A stretch of 64,000 nucleotides of DNA from Chrysomallon squamiferum. Lineage: Eukaryota; Mollusca; Gastropoda; Neomphalida; Peltospiridae. Under the pieces are notes generated by a model that worked only from the letters and a program-made list of their open reading frames with translations, did not search any database and had not been told where the DNA came from. Position 1 is the first letter of the stretch, and every line of letters begins with the position of its first letter. The stretch covers positions 14,276,842 to 14,340,841 of the forward strand of contig CM022679.1 of NCBI GenBank assembly GCA_012295275.1, written 5' to 3'. Both the position numbers and the translations under genes were made by a program. Positions 50,027 to 62,058 of the stretch are shown here, piece by piece.

Positions 50027-50092
50027 ACGAGAACACATACCAACCTACCTACGTGTTCCCTGACGACATCTCAGACACTAGGTCTGAGGAAG
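50027..50092 (+). CDS. SORBS1: Exon 18: 66-nt acidic cassette exon
   Basis: Acceptor gttcctttcag, donor GAGGAAG|GTAGGG; 22 codons, reading DENTYQPTYVFPDDISDTRS then EE, phase 1-1. The Y-x-P-T-Y-x-F-P stretch is Tyr/Pro-rich, like the region after the W-Y-K-x-M-F core in vertebrate SORBS proteins. Highly GC-rich relative to the intron. Confidence 0.88.
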
Positions 50093-50430
50093 GTAGGGGA
50101 GACAACTTCTGTAGACCTGTAGAACTCTTCATTCCAAGGAGTCTTTATATTCGTAACCTGCATCATGGCAGCATGAACTATTTAACCAAGTTATTTACTC
50201 AATCAAAAAAAAAAAATTCAGCTTTAATTTTTATTTATTTATTAATTAATTTTAATCTTTTCTTTTATTTAAAATGAAATAAAATAAATTAAATTTAAAA
50301 AAATAATAATACCTTTTTTTTGCATGGTTTAAATAAAAATTGCCTATTTTCAATTAATTTTTTATCTCTCTTTTTTTTATATTTAAAAGCAAGCATGATG
50401 ACAATATGTTTCAGAGAATGTATCAGGGGC

Positions 50431-50466
<36 letters not shown>

Positions 50467-51311
50467 CTCCACGAATGGGTTAATTTTGCACAGCATTCTG
50501 TAAAGTCTTGATACTTTCAACATGTGCATGGAATTCTTTACCCATTTCCTGAATGAACTCAAATCTAGGGGTTAAAACTGTAATCTGATATTTGAAATTT
50601 ATTAATTTATATTTTAAGGCTGGTTATGACAAACATCTAAGGTTATGTTGAAATTTCTCACTGTTAATGACATAGATTATCTCCTGTTAGGTTATTACTG
50701 GAGCTGTCTCATGGTTTATATGGTGAAAGTAATTGATGATAGAAAATTAAAATTGTAAAATTTTATAATAATAATAATAAAAAAATAATAATAAATGAAA
50801 AAAATTAACTGAATATATCTGTATAAGAAATTTAGACCAATTTGGTTTTATTGAAATTTGAAATGTTTTTAGTGGTAGTAAATTATAAATAATTTTGATC
50901 AGTTTAATCTTTTATTGGATAATGATGTTTAATAATGGAAAACTTTATTTTGTTTAATTTATTATTCTTTGTTCTGTTTATATATATAGACAATTTCTTA
51001 TTGAATAATTTAGCTAACAATAAACTCTTCATCTTTTGCATTTTAATTTTGTTTTTAAATTTAATTTATACTTCATTTCTTCTGTTAATTGCTTGTGTCG
51101 TAAGTTCTTATTTTCAGTTATTATTTGCTTGATGACATATTTACTTTTCACCTTACATTTATTTTCTTTCATTAGATATACATAGAAAATGTATATTGGA
51201 AATCTTCTGTTATTTATTTAAATTTTAAATTATTTAGATAGGAAATGTCTGTAAATTTGAATTAATATTATTTTATATATTATCTTAAAGTAATGTTTAT
51301 TTGAGTCTGTA

Positions 51312-51401
<90 letters not shown>

Positions 51402-52312
51402 TGTGTGTGTGTGTGTGTGTGTGTATCTTTCTTTGGAAGGATGTGATATCAATATTTTATCTTATTTTCCATTGCATTTTATTATTTTTATCTTTATTTC
51501 ATTTTAATTTTTAGTCTCATTATTACTTTTATTTCTGTACTTATTTATATTAAATTATTATTTCTTTTTTATTATTTCATCTTATTTTCTAGATGTGATT
51601 TGTGTGCTGCACAATGTAGGAATAGAACAATTATTTTATCTTTTCACACGTGCTACATAAATTATGTTAATTACGTATATTTCCTTTAAAGTCTTTTACA
51701 TTATTATCAATTCTAGATTAGAAACTGTTTGTTTTTAAAAAATTGCAAAGTATTGCAGGGTATTGTTGAAAAAGATCAGTTTTTGTAATATCTTTTTTTT
51801 TTTAATTTAAAAATTGTTTTAATACACGTAATTCTAATTAAGAATACATACTAATGAAATAGTGATATAATTGTTTAGACTGTCATTAGAACAGCAAATT
51901 AATGATAACAGTACAGAATAGAGTTATTTCAATACAGATTAATTTCTTTTACAATATAGGAATCTATAACAATTATTATTTTAAAATATGTTTATAAATT
52001 ATCTAGAACTTAGAAATTATTTAATGAAATTGTTTTGTTTTGTTTTAATATTTTAGATATTTATCATAAATGATTATATTACTTCATTTATTTACTGATT
52101 AATTTTATTAATTTATTTATTTATACAGTTTTACATTTTTTTTTCACAATTTCTGTTTGGTTCAGTTATTTATTCAGATGTGATAATCGACATATGCAAC
52201 ACTTTGTAATGCTATAACAATGATAGATAACCTTTAAAACAAAAACAAAGGTATTCTGTTATTAGATATAAACCATGAAAACAGTATTATTATTTTTTAT
52301 TATTATTTTCAG
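50093..52312 (+). other. Intron 18 with poly-T and (GA)n(GT)n tracts
   Basis: A 36-base T run lies at 50432-50466 and a compound (GA)n-(GT)n at 51314-51424. Otherwise AT-rich with no exon seen. Confidence 0.83.
51314..51424. repeat. Compound (GA)n-(GT)n microsatellite
   Basis: About 42 perfect GA units followed by about 11 GT units. The open frame reading RERERE through it is a by-product of the repeat. Confidence 0.96.
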
Positions 52313-52345
52313 ATCGTAATTATGGTAAAACATCAAACTTGCAGG
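52313..52345 (+). CDS. SORBS1: Exon 19: 33-nt microexon
   Basis: Acceptor ttattattttcag, donor TTGCAGG|GTAACT; 11 codons (DRNYGKTSNLQ), phase 1-1. Its small size makes it easy to miss in automated annotation. It fits exactly between exons 18 and 20 in phase, but short length means moderate confidence. Confidence 0.72.
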
Positions 52346-52909
52346 GTAACTATATTTCTGCCATAATAATAGAATATTTTTAGCTGTCGCTAACTTCAAC
52401 ATTACTTCTTCTGTTGTTGTTTGTTGATTTTCAAAATTATTCTTAAAGCCATTTTATTGTTTCTGTTCAGAAGAGATTTATAAATGATAGATGAGATACT
52501 TGTTTGAACAGTCTTTTTTAAAATTAATTACAGATGTATTTGTGTTTCTTTATGTCATCACTTAAGTATTGTAACCATGTGAATCAGTTATTTACTGAAC
52601 TCCATGTATCATTACTTTGTTGAATATTAAATTCATTCTTCATGTCTGTGTTCATTAAATGATGCTGTTGCATCAATACTGATGTTTAAAAATTATCAAA
52701 AAGTGACTTAGACATTTCTCTGTTTATGTATTAATACAGACGTACATATACAATACAACATATTCACTTTAATAAATTAAAAATAATTTAAACCTTAAAT
52801 ATCAGTAGTTATTGAAAACTCTTTTTCTCTTTGTTTCTCTCTCTCTCTCTTGCTCTCATTCTTTCTCTCTCTGTCTGTCTCTCTTTATCTCTCTTTCTCT
52901 CTCTGTCTA

Positions 52910-52964
<55 letters not shown>

Positions 52965-53073
52965 CTCTCTATTATATATATTTATATATATGATGGTAAA
53001 AGGGTCTGTGTACACTATGTATTTATTACACACATGACTGTGTATTAATGTAATTAAAATAATTATTTCACAG
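52346..53073 (+). other. Intron 19 with (CT)n tract
   Basis: A CT-rich stretch with (CT)n at about 52825-52970 precedes exon 20 by about 100 bases. Its open frames on both strands are repeat artefacts. Confidence 0.85.
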
Positions 53074-53176
53074 ATGATTCTGGCTACAGATCGGAGCCAG
53101 AAGGAAAGTTCAAGAATCTGTACAAAGGCCGAAACCGCAGCATCTCTGAGGTGGAGAAGAAGGAGCCCAGGAGACA
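53074..53176 (+). CDS. SORBS1: Exon 20: basic SoHo-region exon
   Basis: Acceptor aattatttcacag, donor GGAGACA|GTAAGT; 103 nt, phase 1 in, phase 2 out. It reads DDSGYRSEPEGKFKNLYKGR then NRSISEVEKKEPRR. R-N-R-S-I-S is a basophilic-kinase-like site (inference). The next base (C of exon 21 or of the 54994 microexon) completes CAC (His). Clear GC-rich coding composition. Confidence 0.93.
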
Positions 53177-54993
53177 GTAAGTTATCATTTCTTGTTACCA
53201 TGGCAACAACATCTCCTGTTTATTCCCTTTACAGCTGAAACCTAACCCTGTAATTAGTTTATATATATATATTTTATATTTATTTTTTTTATGTTTGAGG
53301 GGGCATGTGGAAAATATGTTGAAATGTGGATGTATAAAAAGTATTTTATGAGTCCAATTGATACCGGTTAATGATTTATGTGTATCTCCATTTTTGAAGC
53401 ATTTTCCTATTTCATTCATTGATCACAAAGTCAAATATTAATTTAATAAGAAAAATTGCTCCTTTCAGTATATTGCTTGTAATTTCATTACACCTATAAT
53501 TTTCACACTTAGATAAGTAGTATAGTATGGGTTATTTTACAAGAAAATTACTGGCAGACAGTTACGGCAAACCAATTATCTCCCCTTACCATCAACTTCT
53601 GAAATAGTTTTAGATTATAAATTTATATGAAAATAAATACAAACATTTGTTTTGGCATATAATATAGATTTTTATCATGTATGTTATAAAAAAAAATGTT
53701 TACATAAAATTTATACAGAATGTGTTTTCAATAAATAAGAATTTTTGAACAAATAAATATATGGAAGTAATTATACAATAAAACAAATGTTATCAGAAGA
53801 TGTATACTTTTATAATTTCAAAAATTTTAAAAATTATTTTTACACAAATGAATTTCTGATTAAACAAGTGTAATTAAAACAGTTATTAAGAATTAAATAT
53901 TTAAAAAGCTCACATCTTTTAAATGTAAAACAAAATATATCTAAATAATCTTCAAAAGGAAAAAAATATAGCTAACTTGTTTTGTTTTTCAATATTTCCC
54001 CTCTTTTTCTTATGTATTAGAAATAATATTTATCAATTCATTATAAGTTAATTATAGATTTTACATCCAGACATCTCAGAAAATGGTTTTTGATACAAGG
54101 TTTTTCAATAAATCTACATAATACTTTAGTTGTCAAAGAACCATTAGCCAATAATCTGATCATTTTCAGATATTGATTGGCACTGATTTCTATAGATATT
54201 CAGTTTGTCAGATCAGGTTGCATCAACCTGCAAGTAATCATCATTTAGCTGAGAGTCAGCTTCAAAAATATTTTTATAAACAAATTTGAACTGAATTAAT
54301 TGATGACACCATGGTCAATTATTCTTAATTTTCAGTTTAAAAATGTTTTTTTTTTTTTTTTTTTCTAGTCCATTCATAATTATTTCATTCATTACCAGTA
54401 TCATTGATCATAATTTTTTAAACATCTTTAAGAGAATTTTGACTGAAATTAATTGAATCCAAGCAATCATGAAATTAAATAAATATGTCTTTCAAAATAT
54501 ATATATATTTTTTCGTAGTCCTTAATTATAATCATAATGTTTCAAAATCATGGCCAGTTTTTAAGGAATGGAGAGAGAAAAAAGGCTTAATTTAAAATTC
54601 TTGTTTTTAAAAACATTTTTCAATGAAATAATTAGATACTAAAGGCAAATTCTGTAAATTCTGTATTTTAAATTTTTTTTTTTTTCTTAATTATAAACAT
54701 AACTTCTCATAATCCTGGCCAATAAAAAGGGGGGTGGGGTGGAAATGCTTAATTCTAAAAATATTTTAAAATACATTTTTTCAGTGATATAAATTAACAC
54801 CTAGGTAAAATGTTGTCATTTTTTGTATTTTAAAATATCTGATTATTTTAAAAATTATATTCATAATTATGGCCAATTAATTATAATTGGGTAAAAAATT
54901 AAAATCATAAAATATGTTTTTCACTGAAATAAATTGACCTGCAGATGAAATTTCATCAGTTTCATATTTTATGTTTGTTCTTACTGCACTCAG

Positions 54994-55014
54994 CTCTGAG
55001 ACCTCTCTGCTCAG
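54994..55014 (+). CDS. SORBS1: Probable 21-nt microexon between exons 20 and 21
   Basis: A strong acceptor (tttgttcttactgcactcag) and donor (CTCAG|GTATGT) flank 21 nt. Phase is 2 in and out, exactly what is needed between exons 20 and 21. Inclusion adds seven residues (HSETSLL, with the flanking codon becoming Ser) and keeps the frame. Both splice signals stand out from the AT-rich intron. Confidence 0.55.
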
Positions 55015-55184
55015 GTATGTGTTAAAGGAAATCAATTTTCTTATGTAATTACCTGCCCAGTGTTCAGGTGTGAGGTCATAATGACCTCACCTGTGCATTG
55101 TAGTTCAGGTAATATACTTTGATGAATCACATAATCATGTTGTGACGATTCAAAATAGAATTTTCATTTTTCTTTTTATTTTTC

Positions 55185-55231
<47 letters not shown>

Positions 55232-55932
55232 ACATTTTCTATTATTATTCAAAAAAATCTTTTTATAGAACTTGTCTTGATGGATTTGCTATTTATATTT
55301 CTCTTTTTGAAAAATGTTTACCAGAATTAATTTTTTGACATATATATATACTATTACTTTATAAATAATCTTAGGGTATAGAAAAAATTATCTTAATGCA
55401 TTTTTACATTGTAGTTTTTAAATTGATTAAAAAATTATTTCAATATTTAACTTCCATCTTGATTATATATCTACTTTTCTTTCATCAGTTTATGCATGTT
55501 GTATTTTTCTATTGTTTTACTGTGGTCATTCAAGCTATAGTTAATTGGTCTGTTGCTTTGTTTATTTCCAAAATAATTTTTTCTTTGGTCTTTTAAATTC
55601 TTAATTGTTTTCCTATCATTTCTTCAACAAAGCCAGCATTTCTGACTGGAAATATGATCCAACCGTCATAAAAATATTGGCTTATGCATAACTTTATTTA
55701 TTTATATAAAAAACCAAAACTACAGCATTTTCAAATAATAATAATATTTAAAAAATGTACTAAAATAAAGATAATGATAACATAATGCCCTAACAAAACT
55801 GCATTAAAAAGTCCTCTCGCACAAAAAAATAAATAAATAAAATAAAATAAAATTAGTAAAAGGCTTTTATTTTAGTTTTACTACTGTTTCAAAACACTAA
55901 ACTGATGATAACATTTTTTTTTCTAATTAGTA

Positions 55933-55933
<1 letters not shown>

Positions 55934-56015
<82 letters not shown>

Positions 56016-56050
56016 CAACAACAACAATAAAAATAATAACAACAACAACA
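55934..56050. repeat. (AAT)n/(AAC)n microsatellite
   Basis: About 27 AAT units in two runs followed by AAC units and interruptions. Confidence 0.94.
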
Positions 56051-57079
56051 AAAATAATTATTATAAAAAAATGTTTTTATATAAATTTTAATATTTTCTT
56101 TATTATCATTTAGCAGCCAGTATATACACACATGTGAATGAATAATTTGTTTTCATTTAAATTTTAATGCATCTTCTTCCACCCAGGAGCTGGCATGCAT
56201 CTGTCCCTGCATTTAAATAAGCCATTTAATGATTTTTCTCTATTTTTAACCCTCATTCAGTAACATCCCACCTATTCAAAGCTGTAAACATCTCAAAATT
56301 TATACCACATTAAAATTATCTCAACATATTTTGTGCTGATAATCACACAGAACATAAATCTTTTATCTAATTACTGTTCTAAGCTGAAGACAGGATAACC
56401 AACGTGGTTAATAAACATGTTTACTTGCTGTGTGCTGTGCAATAAATCAGTATATTACAACAAAGAGACTTTATAAAAGTGTATGTCCATCTGTTGCTTC
56501 TTAAAAAAAAAAATAGGTCACACCCTTTTCTTCTGTTGTAAATCAAGATGGTGACTGAAATTGGAAAACTAATGTTGATCTTGTCAGAATTTTTTGTTTA
56601 AATTATTTAAAGTGTTTGAATCTATATTTGTGTATGTGGGTTTGAAGATTTTATTTTCTTACACTGTTGCAGAACCCCTTAAAAAAAATCCCCCACAAAA
56701 AATCCTTTATTAAAATGCACTGACAAGCCAGTGAAATATTAATTCTTCCATTCTTTGTAATCAAGTATTTTGTCTTCATTAGTTTTTTTATTTATTTATT
56801 TATTATTGTTTTAAATTTTCCCTTCTATGTAAAAACATTTCTCTTTGACTTGTATATCTTGAATCATTGCATTGTCATTCTCCTGTGTGTCACATTTGTA
56901 TTGTTTGTTCAGGAAGTGTTTTCACAACAATACAAATCAAACACCACCTCTTCCTCTCAGTCAGTACTTACTGCTATTGTTATCATTAAAACTGTAAATG
57001 TAAAACTAAGTCTTAGACACCCAAGTCTCGTGTTGCCTTTCTGCTATAAACACAAGTACAAAACTCTTTATTGATATAT

Positions 57080-57600
57080 ACTGTGTCAAATAAAGTTTCA
57101 AATACCAAGCTTCATGTTAATAATCAGTCATAAACACAACTAGAATATGTACATCTGTAAAATTAAAGCCTAAATTACAAATAATGTCAAGGATCTGTGA
57201 TAAATACAAGTAGAAGTTCAGTCCTGTTTATGTTTAAAATAAAGGCCATAATACCAATCTTCATACTGATGATCAGTCAAAAACACAACCTGAATCTGTA
57301 CATTTTTAAAAATAAAGCCAAATTTACAAAGCCTAATATATATTACTGATCAGTTACAGACAGAACAAGAAACTTTATTCAAATATCTGTAAAATAATTA
57401 CCACAGTAACAAGCTTCATACTAATAATCTATAATAAACTCAAGTAAAAACTAATACCTGTATCTGTGTACAATAAAGATTGAATTATTAAGCCTAATAT
57501 TGTTAATGTGTAATAAACACAAGTAGAAACTAATATATTTATCTGTTTATTATCTATTTAAGCTGACTTTATCAAGCCTTGTGTTATTAATTTGTCACAA
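57080..57600. repeat. Degenerate ~80-90 bp tandem repeat
   Basis: The phrase 'aataccaagcttcatactaataatcagtcataaacacaa..tagaa..atctgtaaaataaagcc' recurs about six times (near 57095, 57180, 57255, 57335, 57405, 57495) with heavy divergence. Confidence 0.7.
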
Positions 57601-59070
57601 AAATCCCAGCTACATCACTTAATTCACCTGTTGAATGGTTTAACAAGACATCAACACATGGTGATGTCAGTAGTTATTAGATGTCGGTTATCAGTTTTCT
57701 TTTACTGTTAGGAGAAAAAATATAAAAGAAGAGCAATAAATATTTTTATACAGATGCTTCCCCATAGACAGAATGTGTTAAGGGTTTTGCTAAGACATGA
57801 TTTTCATGAGATATAGCATAAAAGAGGTATTGAAGAAAGACAGTCCTTTGATAAACCAAATCTTTGATGTATACTCTAACCACTGAACTCTGTTAATGTT
57901 TTTACTGTATTTAGTGTCAGTGTACTGAACAGGCATGAGCATTACAACCAAAGACAGTAATTTGTTAATTAGGGATTATAATGACAATAATTATAAATTA
58001 AATATTTTAATATTTCAGTTTAATCTGTGTGTATAGTTTAAAAAAAAAAAAAAAAAAAAACACTCATCAGCATATTGCATGCAGATATTGTTTTATTTTT
58101 ATATTTTATTATCAGCATGAAGGTGTATTTGTATTTTATCTTAGACTTAGAGAAGATATATTAAAGAAATAATTTATTTTAAGTATGTGGAATTTTTTTT
58201 TTTCCTGAGACATTTCCTTTTTCTTTTGATATTTATATCATGTTTTTAATATGATGGTTTTTAAAATGTGTTTAGCATGTGTATTTGATACAAGAGTTCA
58301 TAATATGCTGTTTTTTTTATTTCATACACTGTATTTATTTCCTGTTTATCACATGGTATAATATATTTTATTTTAAACATGATTCTTTTGTCATTAAAAT
58401 ATTTTAAAATTAGATTCTTCTATTTCTGATAACACACTTCATTATTACCAGAAATATAACTTTTTAAATTGATATAGTTTCTTTCATTGTAAATAGAAGT
58501 ATTTATTATTAATTAGAATTAATGTTTCAGTGATTGTAAGTTTAGCTGAAAGTTCCTGTAAATAACTGCAGTGTCATTTAAAGCAATTTAAACTTCAATT
58601 TTTTACCAGTTGCTGAAAATATTTTTGAATGTTATTTATAAGTTTCAGTCATTGCATTAATATTTTGTTAATGAAGAAAAAAAATTATTGAAAAAATTGT
58701 TTCTCTATGCCGTCCAGAAGTTTTGTTTTTAAGACAAAGGAAATATATTTTAGTTTTATTTTAATATTTCACTCTTTCTTTTACTTAAAATATGTTTCAG
58801 TATGAATAAGCTTAAATGTTCCCAAAATTTTATAATTTCAGTTACTGCATAATTATTTCAGTGTTAATGAAAGATTTAACATTTATATTACATTAAAAAA
58901 ATTATGAAATATATTTCTAACCTAATATAAACAATCCAATTTTCATTAATGTCAATTCATTTTTAGTCTTATTTAGAAACTGAATATTTGAAACCTAGAA
59001 ATATATTTATTTATATTTTATATCTGATGGGTTTGAGTGATGAATACATGTTAAATGTTTGTGTTTTCAG

Positions 59071-59185
59071 CTACTGGAGCCCTGCTAATGCTAGAGCAAC
59101 CATTGACATCTACAAAAACCAGCCAAGAAGTATTATGGATTACGAACCTGGGTTTTCATCCATTGCTCTCAGGGAAGCAAAAACT
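59071..59185 (+). CDS. SORBS1: Exon 21: C-terminal half of the sorbin-homology domain
   Basis: Acceptor tttgtgttttcag, donor AAAACT|GTAAGT; 115 nt, phase 2 in, phase 0 out. It reads YWSPANARATIDIYKNQPRS then IMDYEPGFSSIALREAKT. P-R-S-I-[FM]-[ED]-Y-E-P-G-x-S-S-I is a diagnostic SORBS motif. The exon opens with another W-S-P element. Together with exon 16 it fixes the family assignment. Confidence 0.96.
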
Positions 59186-59628
59186 GTAAGTTTTAAATTC
59201 ACTTTTGTTTTTTCTTTAGTTTATTTAATTTATTTTATTTTATCTTATAATTTTATTTTGTATATTTGTTTGTTTGTTTTATTTTATTTTGTTTTATTTT
59301 ATTGTTTTTAGTTTTTTTTAATTTAATTTTTTTTTAATTTTATCTTTTATTTATTTTTTTAATTTATTTTATTTAATTTAATTTAATTTAATTTAATTTT
59401 TTTAATTTTGTTTTATTTTGTTTCAGTTTATTTAATTTTATTTGCATTTATTTTGTTATTGATTATTTTATTAATGTTTTATTTTTAAAATTTTAATTTA
59501 ATTTTTAAATTTATTTAATTTTAAATGTATAACACTACAGCCAAATTAATAGGCATTATTTATCTGCTCCCTTTGACTATTTTTAATTCAAAAAAAAAAA
59601 TTATTTATTTTATTTTTGCCAAAAAAAT

Positions 59629-59666
<38 letters not shown>

Positions 59667-60555
59667 TTAAATAGCAGAAATTTATTAAGTTAATTTTTTT
59701 ATTACATTTTTTATCAAATGTTTTCTTTTCTTTTTAATTTGGTATAGTGTAAAATTGTATTTGTGCAAAAAAAAAAAAAAAAAAACGAAAAAAAAAAAAA
59801 CTGGAATATTAATTAAGATGTCATGTATTTTAAAAGTTAGAAAATTTAACTACTTAATTATGAAGTACTTGTTTAATATTGGTGTTGAAATGTGTTTGAG
59901 AAAGGCATGGAAGTTATTAAACAGCATGTTTTGTGGAGTTCTGGCAGAGATTTGGCATTTTGATGCATGTTTCTAAGCATGCATTGACAAATTCATACAT
60001 TTTTTATTGCAGTATATATAACTGTAAAATATAGACACATATATGTGTATTTATGTTTGTTTGTGTGTGTGTCTGAGTGCAACAGATGTTCAAGTCCTGA
60101 GTATGCGTTATTATTATTATTATTACAATCAGATTTACACTGGAAATGTGTTACTATGGTTATTTGTCTAGGCAGCAGTTTGTTTCAAACTAGGTTAAAT
60201 ATTCTCACATCATCTACATATTATATGCCTTAGTAATTCAATAATCAGGTTTATGGTATTTCATATTGTCGGGTTTGTGGTATTTTAAATGATAATTTTT
60301 CTAGGTATTAGAAAGGATCATATTTTTGGTATTCGAAATTATCATCTTTGTAGCATTGCAAATGATTTTCAAATATGATTTTTCTTCTCATTATCTAAGA
60401 ATAAAGGAAATAAATTATTTTAAAAAGTCAAATTAAATTTAAAAAGTTACACAAAAAGAGAAGAATATGATTATAGAAAACATAACTTCATTTTCTGTGA
60501 ATTGTTTTATAAGATGATGATCAAAATAACATTTAGTTAATAATAATAAAAAAAA

Positions 60556-60557
<2 letters not shown>

Positions 60558-60611
<54 letters not shown>

Positions 60612-60637
60612 TAAATAAATAAATAATAATAATAATA
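60558..60637. repeat. (AAT)n microsatellite
   Basis: About 17 AAT units followed by AAC, AAAT and further AAT units. Confidence 0.93.
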
Positions 60638-61419
60638 AAATGATGATGATGATGAAGATAATTATAATTCAACAACAACTATAATAAAAAAAAATAAAAA
60701 AAATAAAAGTAATGTTCCATTAACTTGTGCAATATACAAATTACGTCACGGCTGAATGAAATTATTGACAGCCCATCAACTGCTATTAGAATTAGTAACA
60801 GGTTTGAATAATGCATGTCTGCAAGATTTCCATTTACTTTTATTAATCAATACTGCCGCCATAGCGACATGAACAGCTATGTCTCTACCTCGCTCACCAG
60901 GCAACCCATACCTTGACAGATCAATACTGAAATAATTGATCTGTGGCTGTGTGCAGGTAAACGTGAATCAACTTTCATTTACCTGTGTCTGCCAACGATG
61001 CTTGCAGCACTTGCAGCATCAGCTTTTTTTTTTTTTTTTTACCTGTGAAAATTGTTTACCTGGATAAATGCTTTTGTTAAATTCTGATTCCATGGAATAG
61101 ACAAAAGGTTTGGGTGAGGTATTACATCAAATAGTTGTTATGGATTTTTCACTGATGTTGAACAGGGAATGAAAAGAAGTCATTTTGGATGCATTTCCAT
61201 TGTTGAACAGTTTATAATAGGAGAAGGTGTCTTTAAAATAAGCAGCTGGTTTTTTTTTCTAAAGGTATTGTTGATTTTTAATTGTTTGAAAAAATATTCA
61301 GAAATCTGATCTAGAGCTGGACAAAGAGTCTGTGTTTGTTGTTTTGAATTGAGCCTCAAATCACAGCACTGATGTTTTTGTGTAAACTGTCACGTGTGTA
61401 TTTCTGTCTTTGTTTCCAT

Positions 61420-61990
61420 CTGAATATTTAATGTTGTTTCCTCGTCAAAAAGTTTCTGTTCACTGAATTGGCTACCATTAGCATAAAAAGGAAATATTAA
61501 CATGCATGTTTCCACGTGAATTTTTCTGTGAGTTTCCACATTTAATTGCCAGTAGCAAAAGAAAGGTTTGGAAAGAGTTGTGATATATTTTCTTATTTTA
61601 ATTTCTACAGTGGAGAAATTATGTAAATAATAAAATGGTTTCCACATTAATTTCTTTATGAGTTTCATATGAGTTATATTAAAATCTTTCATAGTCAGAT
61701 AAATGGTTACAAAAGTGTCATTGCAAGTTATTCATGTAGGTTTCTGTAGGAGTTTCATATGAGTTATTTATGATATATTTAGTTTCTGTATAAATTTCCA
61801 TACCAGTTTCCCAGTTAGTTTCGTAAGTTTTATTACACTTACATTAGTTTCTGTTCATGTTTCCATATCAGTTCTACACTGAGTTTGTATATAAGTTCCA
61901 TTTGAATTTATGTGTGAGTTAATTTCCATGTTAATTTCCATGAGTTTCTGTGTTATTTTTATGAGTTTCTGTGTTATTTTCACTAACTTT
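61420..61990. repeat. Degenerate GTTTC-containing tandem repeat
   Basis: 'gtttccacattaatttctttatgagtttcatat' and relatives recur roughly every 20-45 bases up to the acceptor of exon 22. Highly diverged. Confidence 0.6.
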
Positions 61991-62001
61991 TTCACCATCA
62001 G

Positions 62002-62058
62002 CGAGGACGTTTCCGACCAAGATCTCATTCCATACATTCACTGAGAGACAAGAAAAAG
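62002..62058 (+). CDS. SORBS1: Exon 22: short basic exon after SoHo
   Basis: Acceptor actttttcaccatcag, donor AAAAAG|GTAAAC; 57 nt, 19 codons (RGRFRPRSHSIHSLRDKKK), phase 0-0. Strongly basic with Arg-x-x-Ser sites. Multiple of three, so it may be alternatively used. The protein continues in exons beyond the window. Confidence 0.87.

Larger units (their letters stand above)
53177..59070 (+). other. Intron 20 (5.9 kb), containing a probable microexon
   Basis: AT-rich. It holds T runs near 54345 and 55199-55227, an (AAT)n/(AAC)n block at 55934-56050, degenerate ~80-bp repeats at 57080-57600 and poly-A near 58041. The likely microexon at 54994-55014 is listed separately. Confidence 0.8.
59186..62001 (+). 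other. Intron 21
   Basis: 2.8 kb. TTTTA/TTTAA-rich low-complexity DNA at 59210-59530, (TA)n at 59634-59661, A-rich at 59766-59800, (AAT)n at 60558-60637, a less AT-rich stretch at 60740-61020 and degenerate 'gtttccatat..gagtttc' repeats at 61420-61990. No exon supported. Confidence 0.8.
7996..62058 (+). other. SORBS1: Gene span (partial): PDZ-containing CAP/ponsin/vinexin (SORBS)-family adaptor
   Basis: Twenty-two exons with AG/GT borders and matching phases concatenate to 1930 open codons. The order is PDZ second half, long Ser/Pro/Asp/Gln-rich linker, then a sorbin-homology region (motifs EWYKQMFKTLHK and PRSIMDYEPGFSSI). SORBS proteins link vinculin, actin regulators and signalling proteins at cell-matrix junctions and muscle Z-lines through SoHo and C-terminal SH3 domains. 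The SH3 exons are not in this window, so the gene must continue past 64000; the first PDZ half and the start codon must lie before 7996. The symbol is meant at family level, because invertebrates usually have one SORBS co-orthologue. That PDZ and SoHo belong to one transcript rests on frame continuity, strand and absence of any stop or terminal exon between them. RNA evidence would settle it. Confidence 0.82.

Noticed and set aside
50432-50466. 36-base T run considered as the tail of a minus-strand retroposed element
   Set aside because: No recognisable SINE body or clear target-site duplication around it.
51301-51507. Open frame with a long Arg-Glu repeat
   Set aside because: Direct translation of a (GA)n microsatellite.
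52809-53201. 130-codon minus-strand open frame
   Set aside because: Its body is a (CT)n repeat and its start overlaps exon 20 on the other strand.
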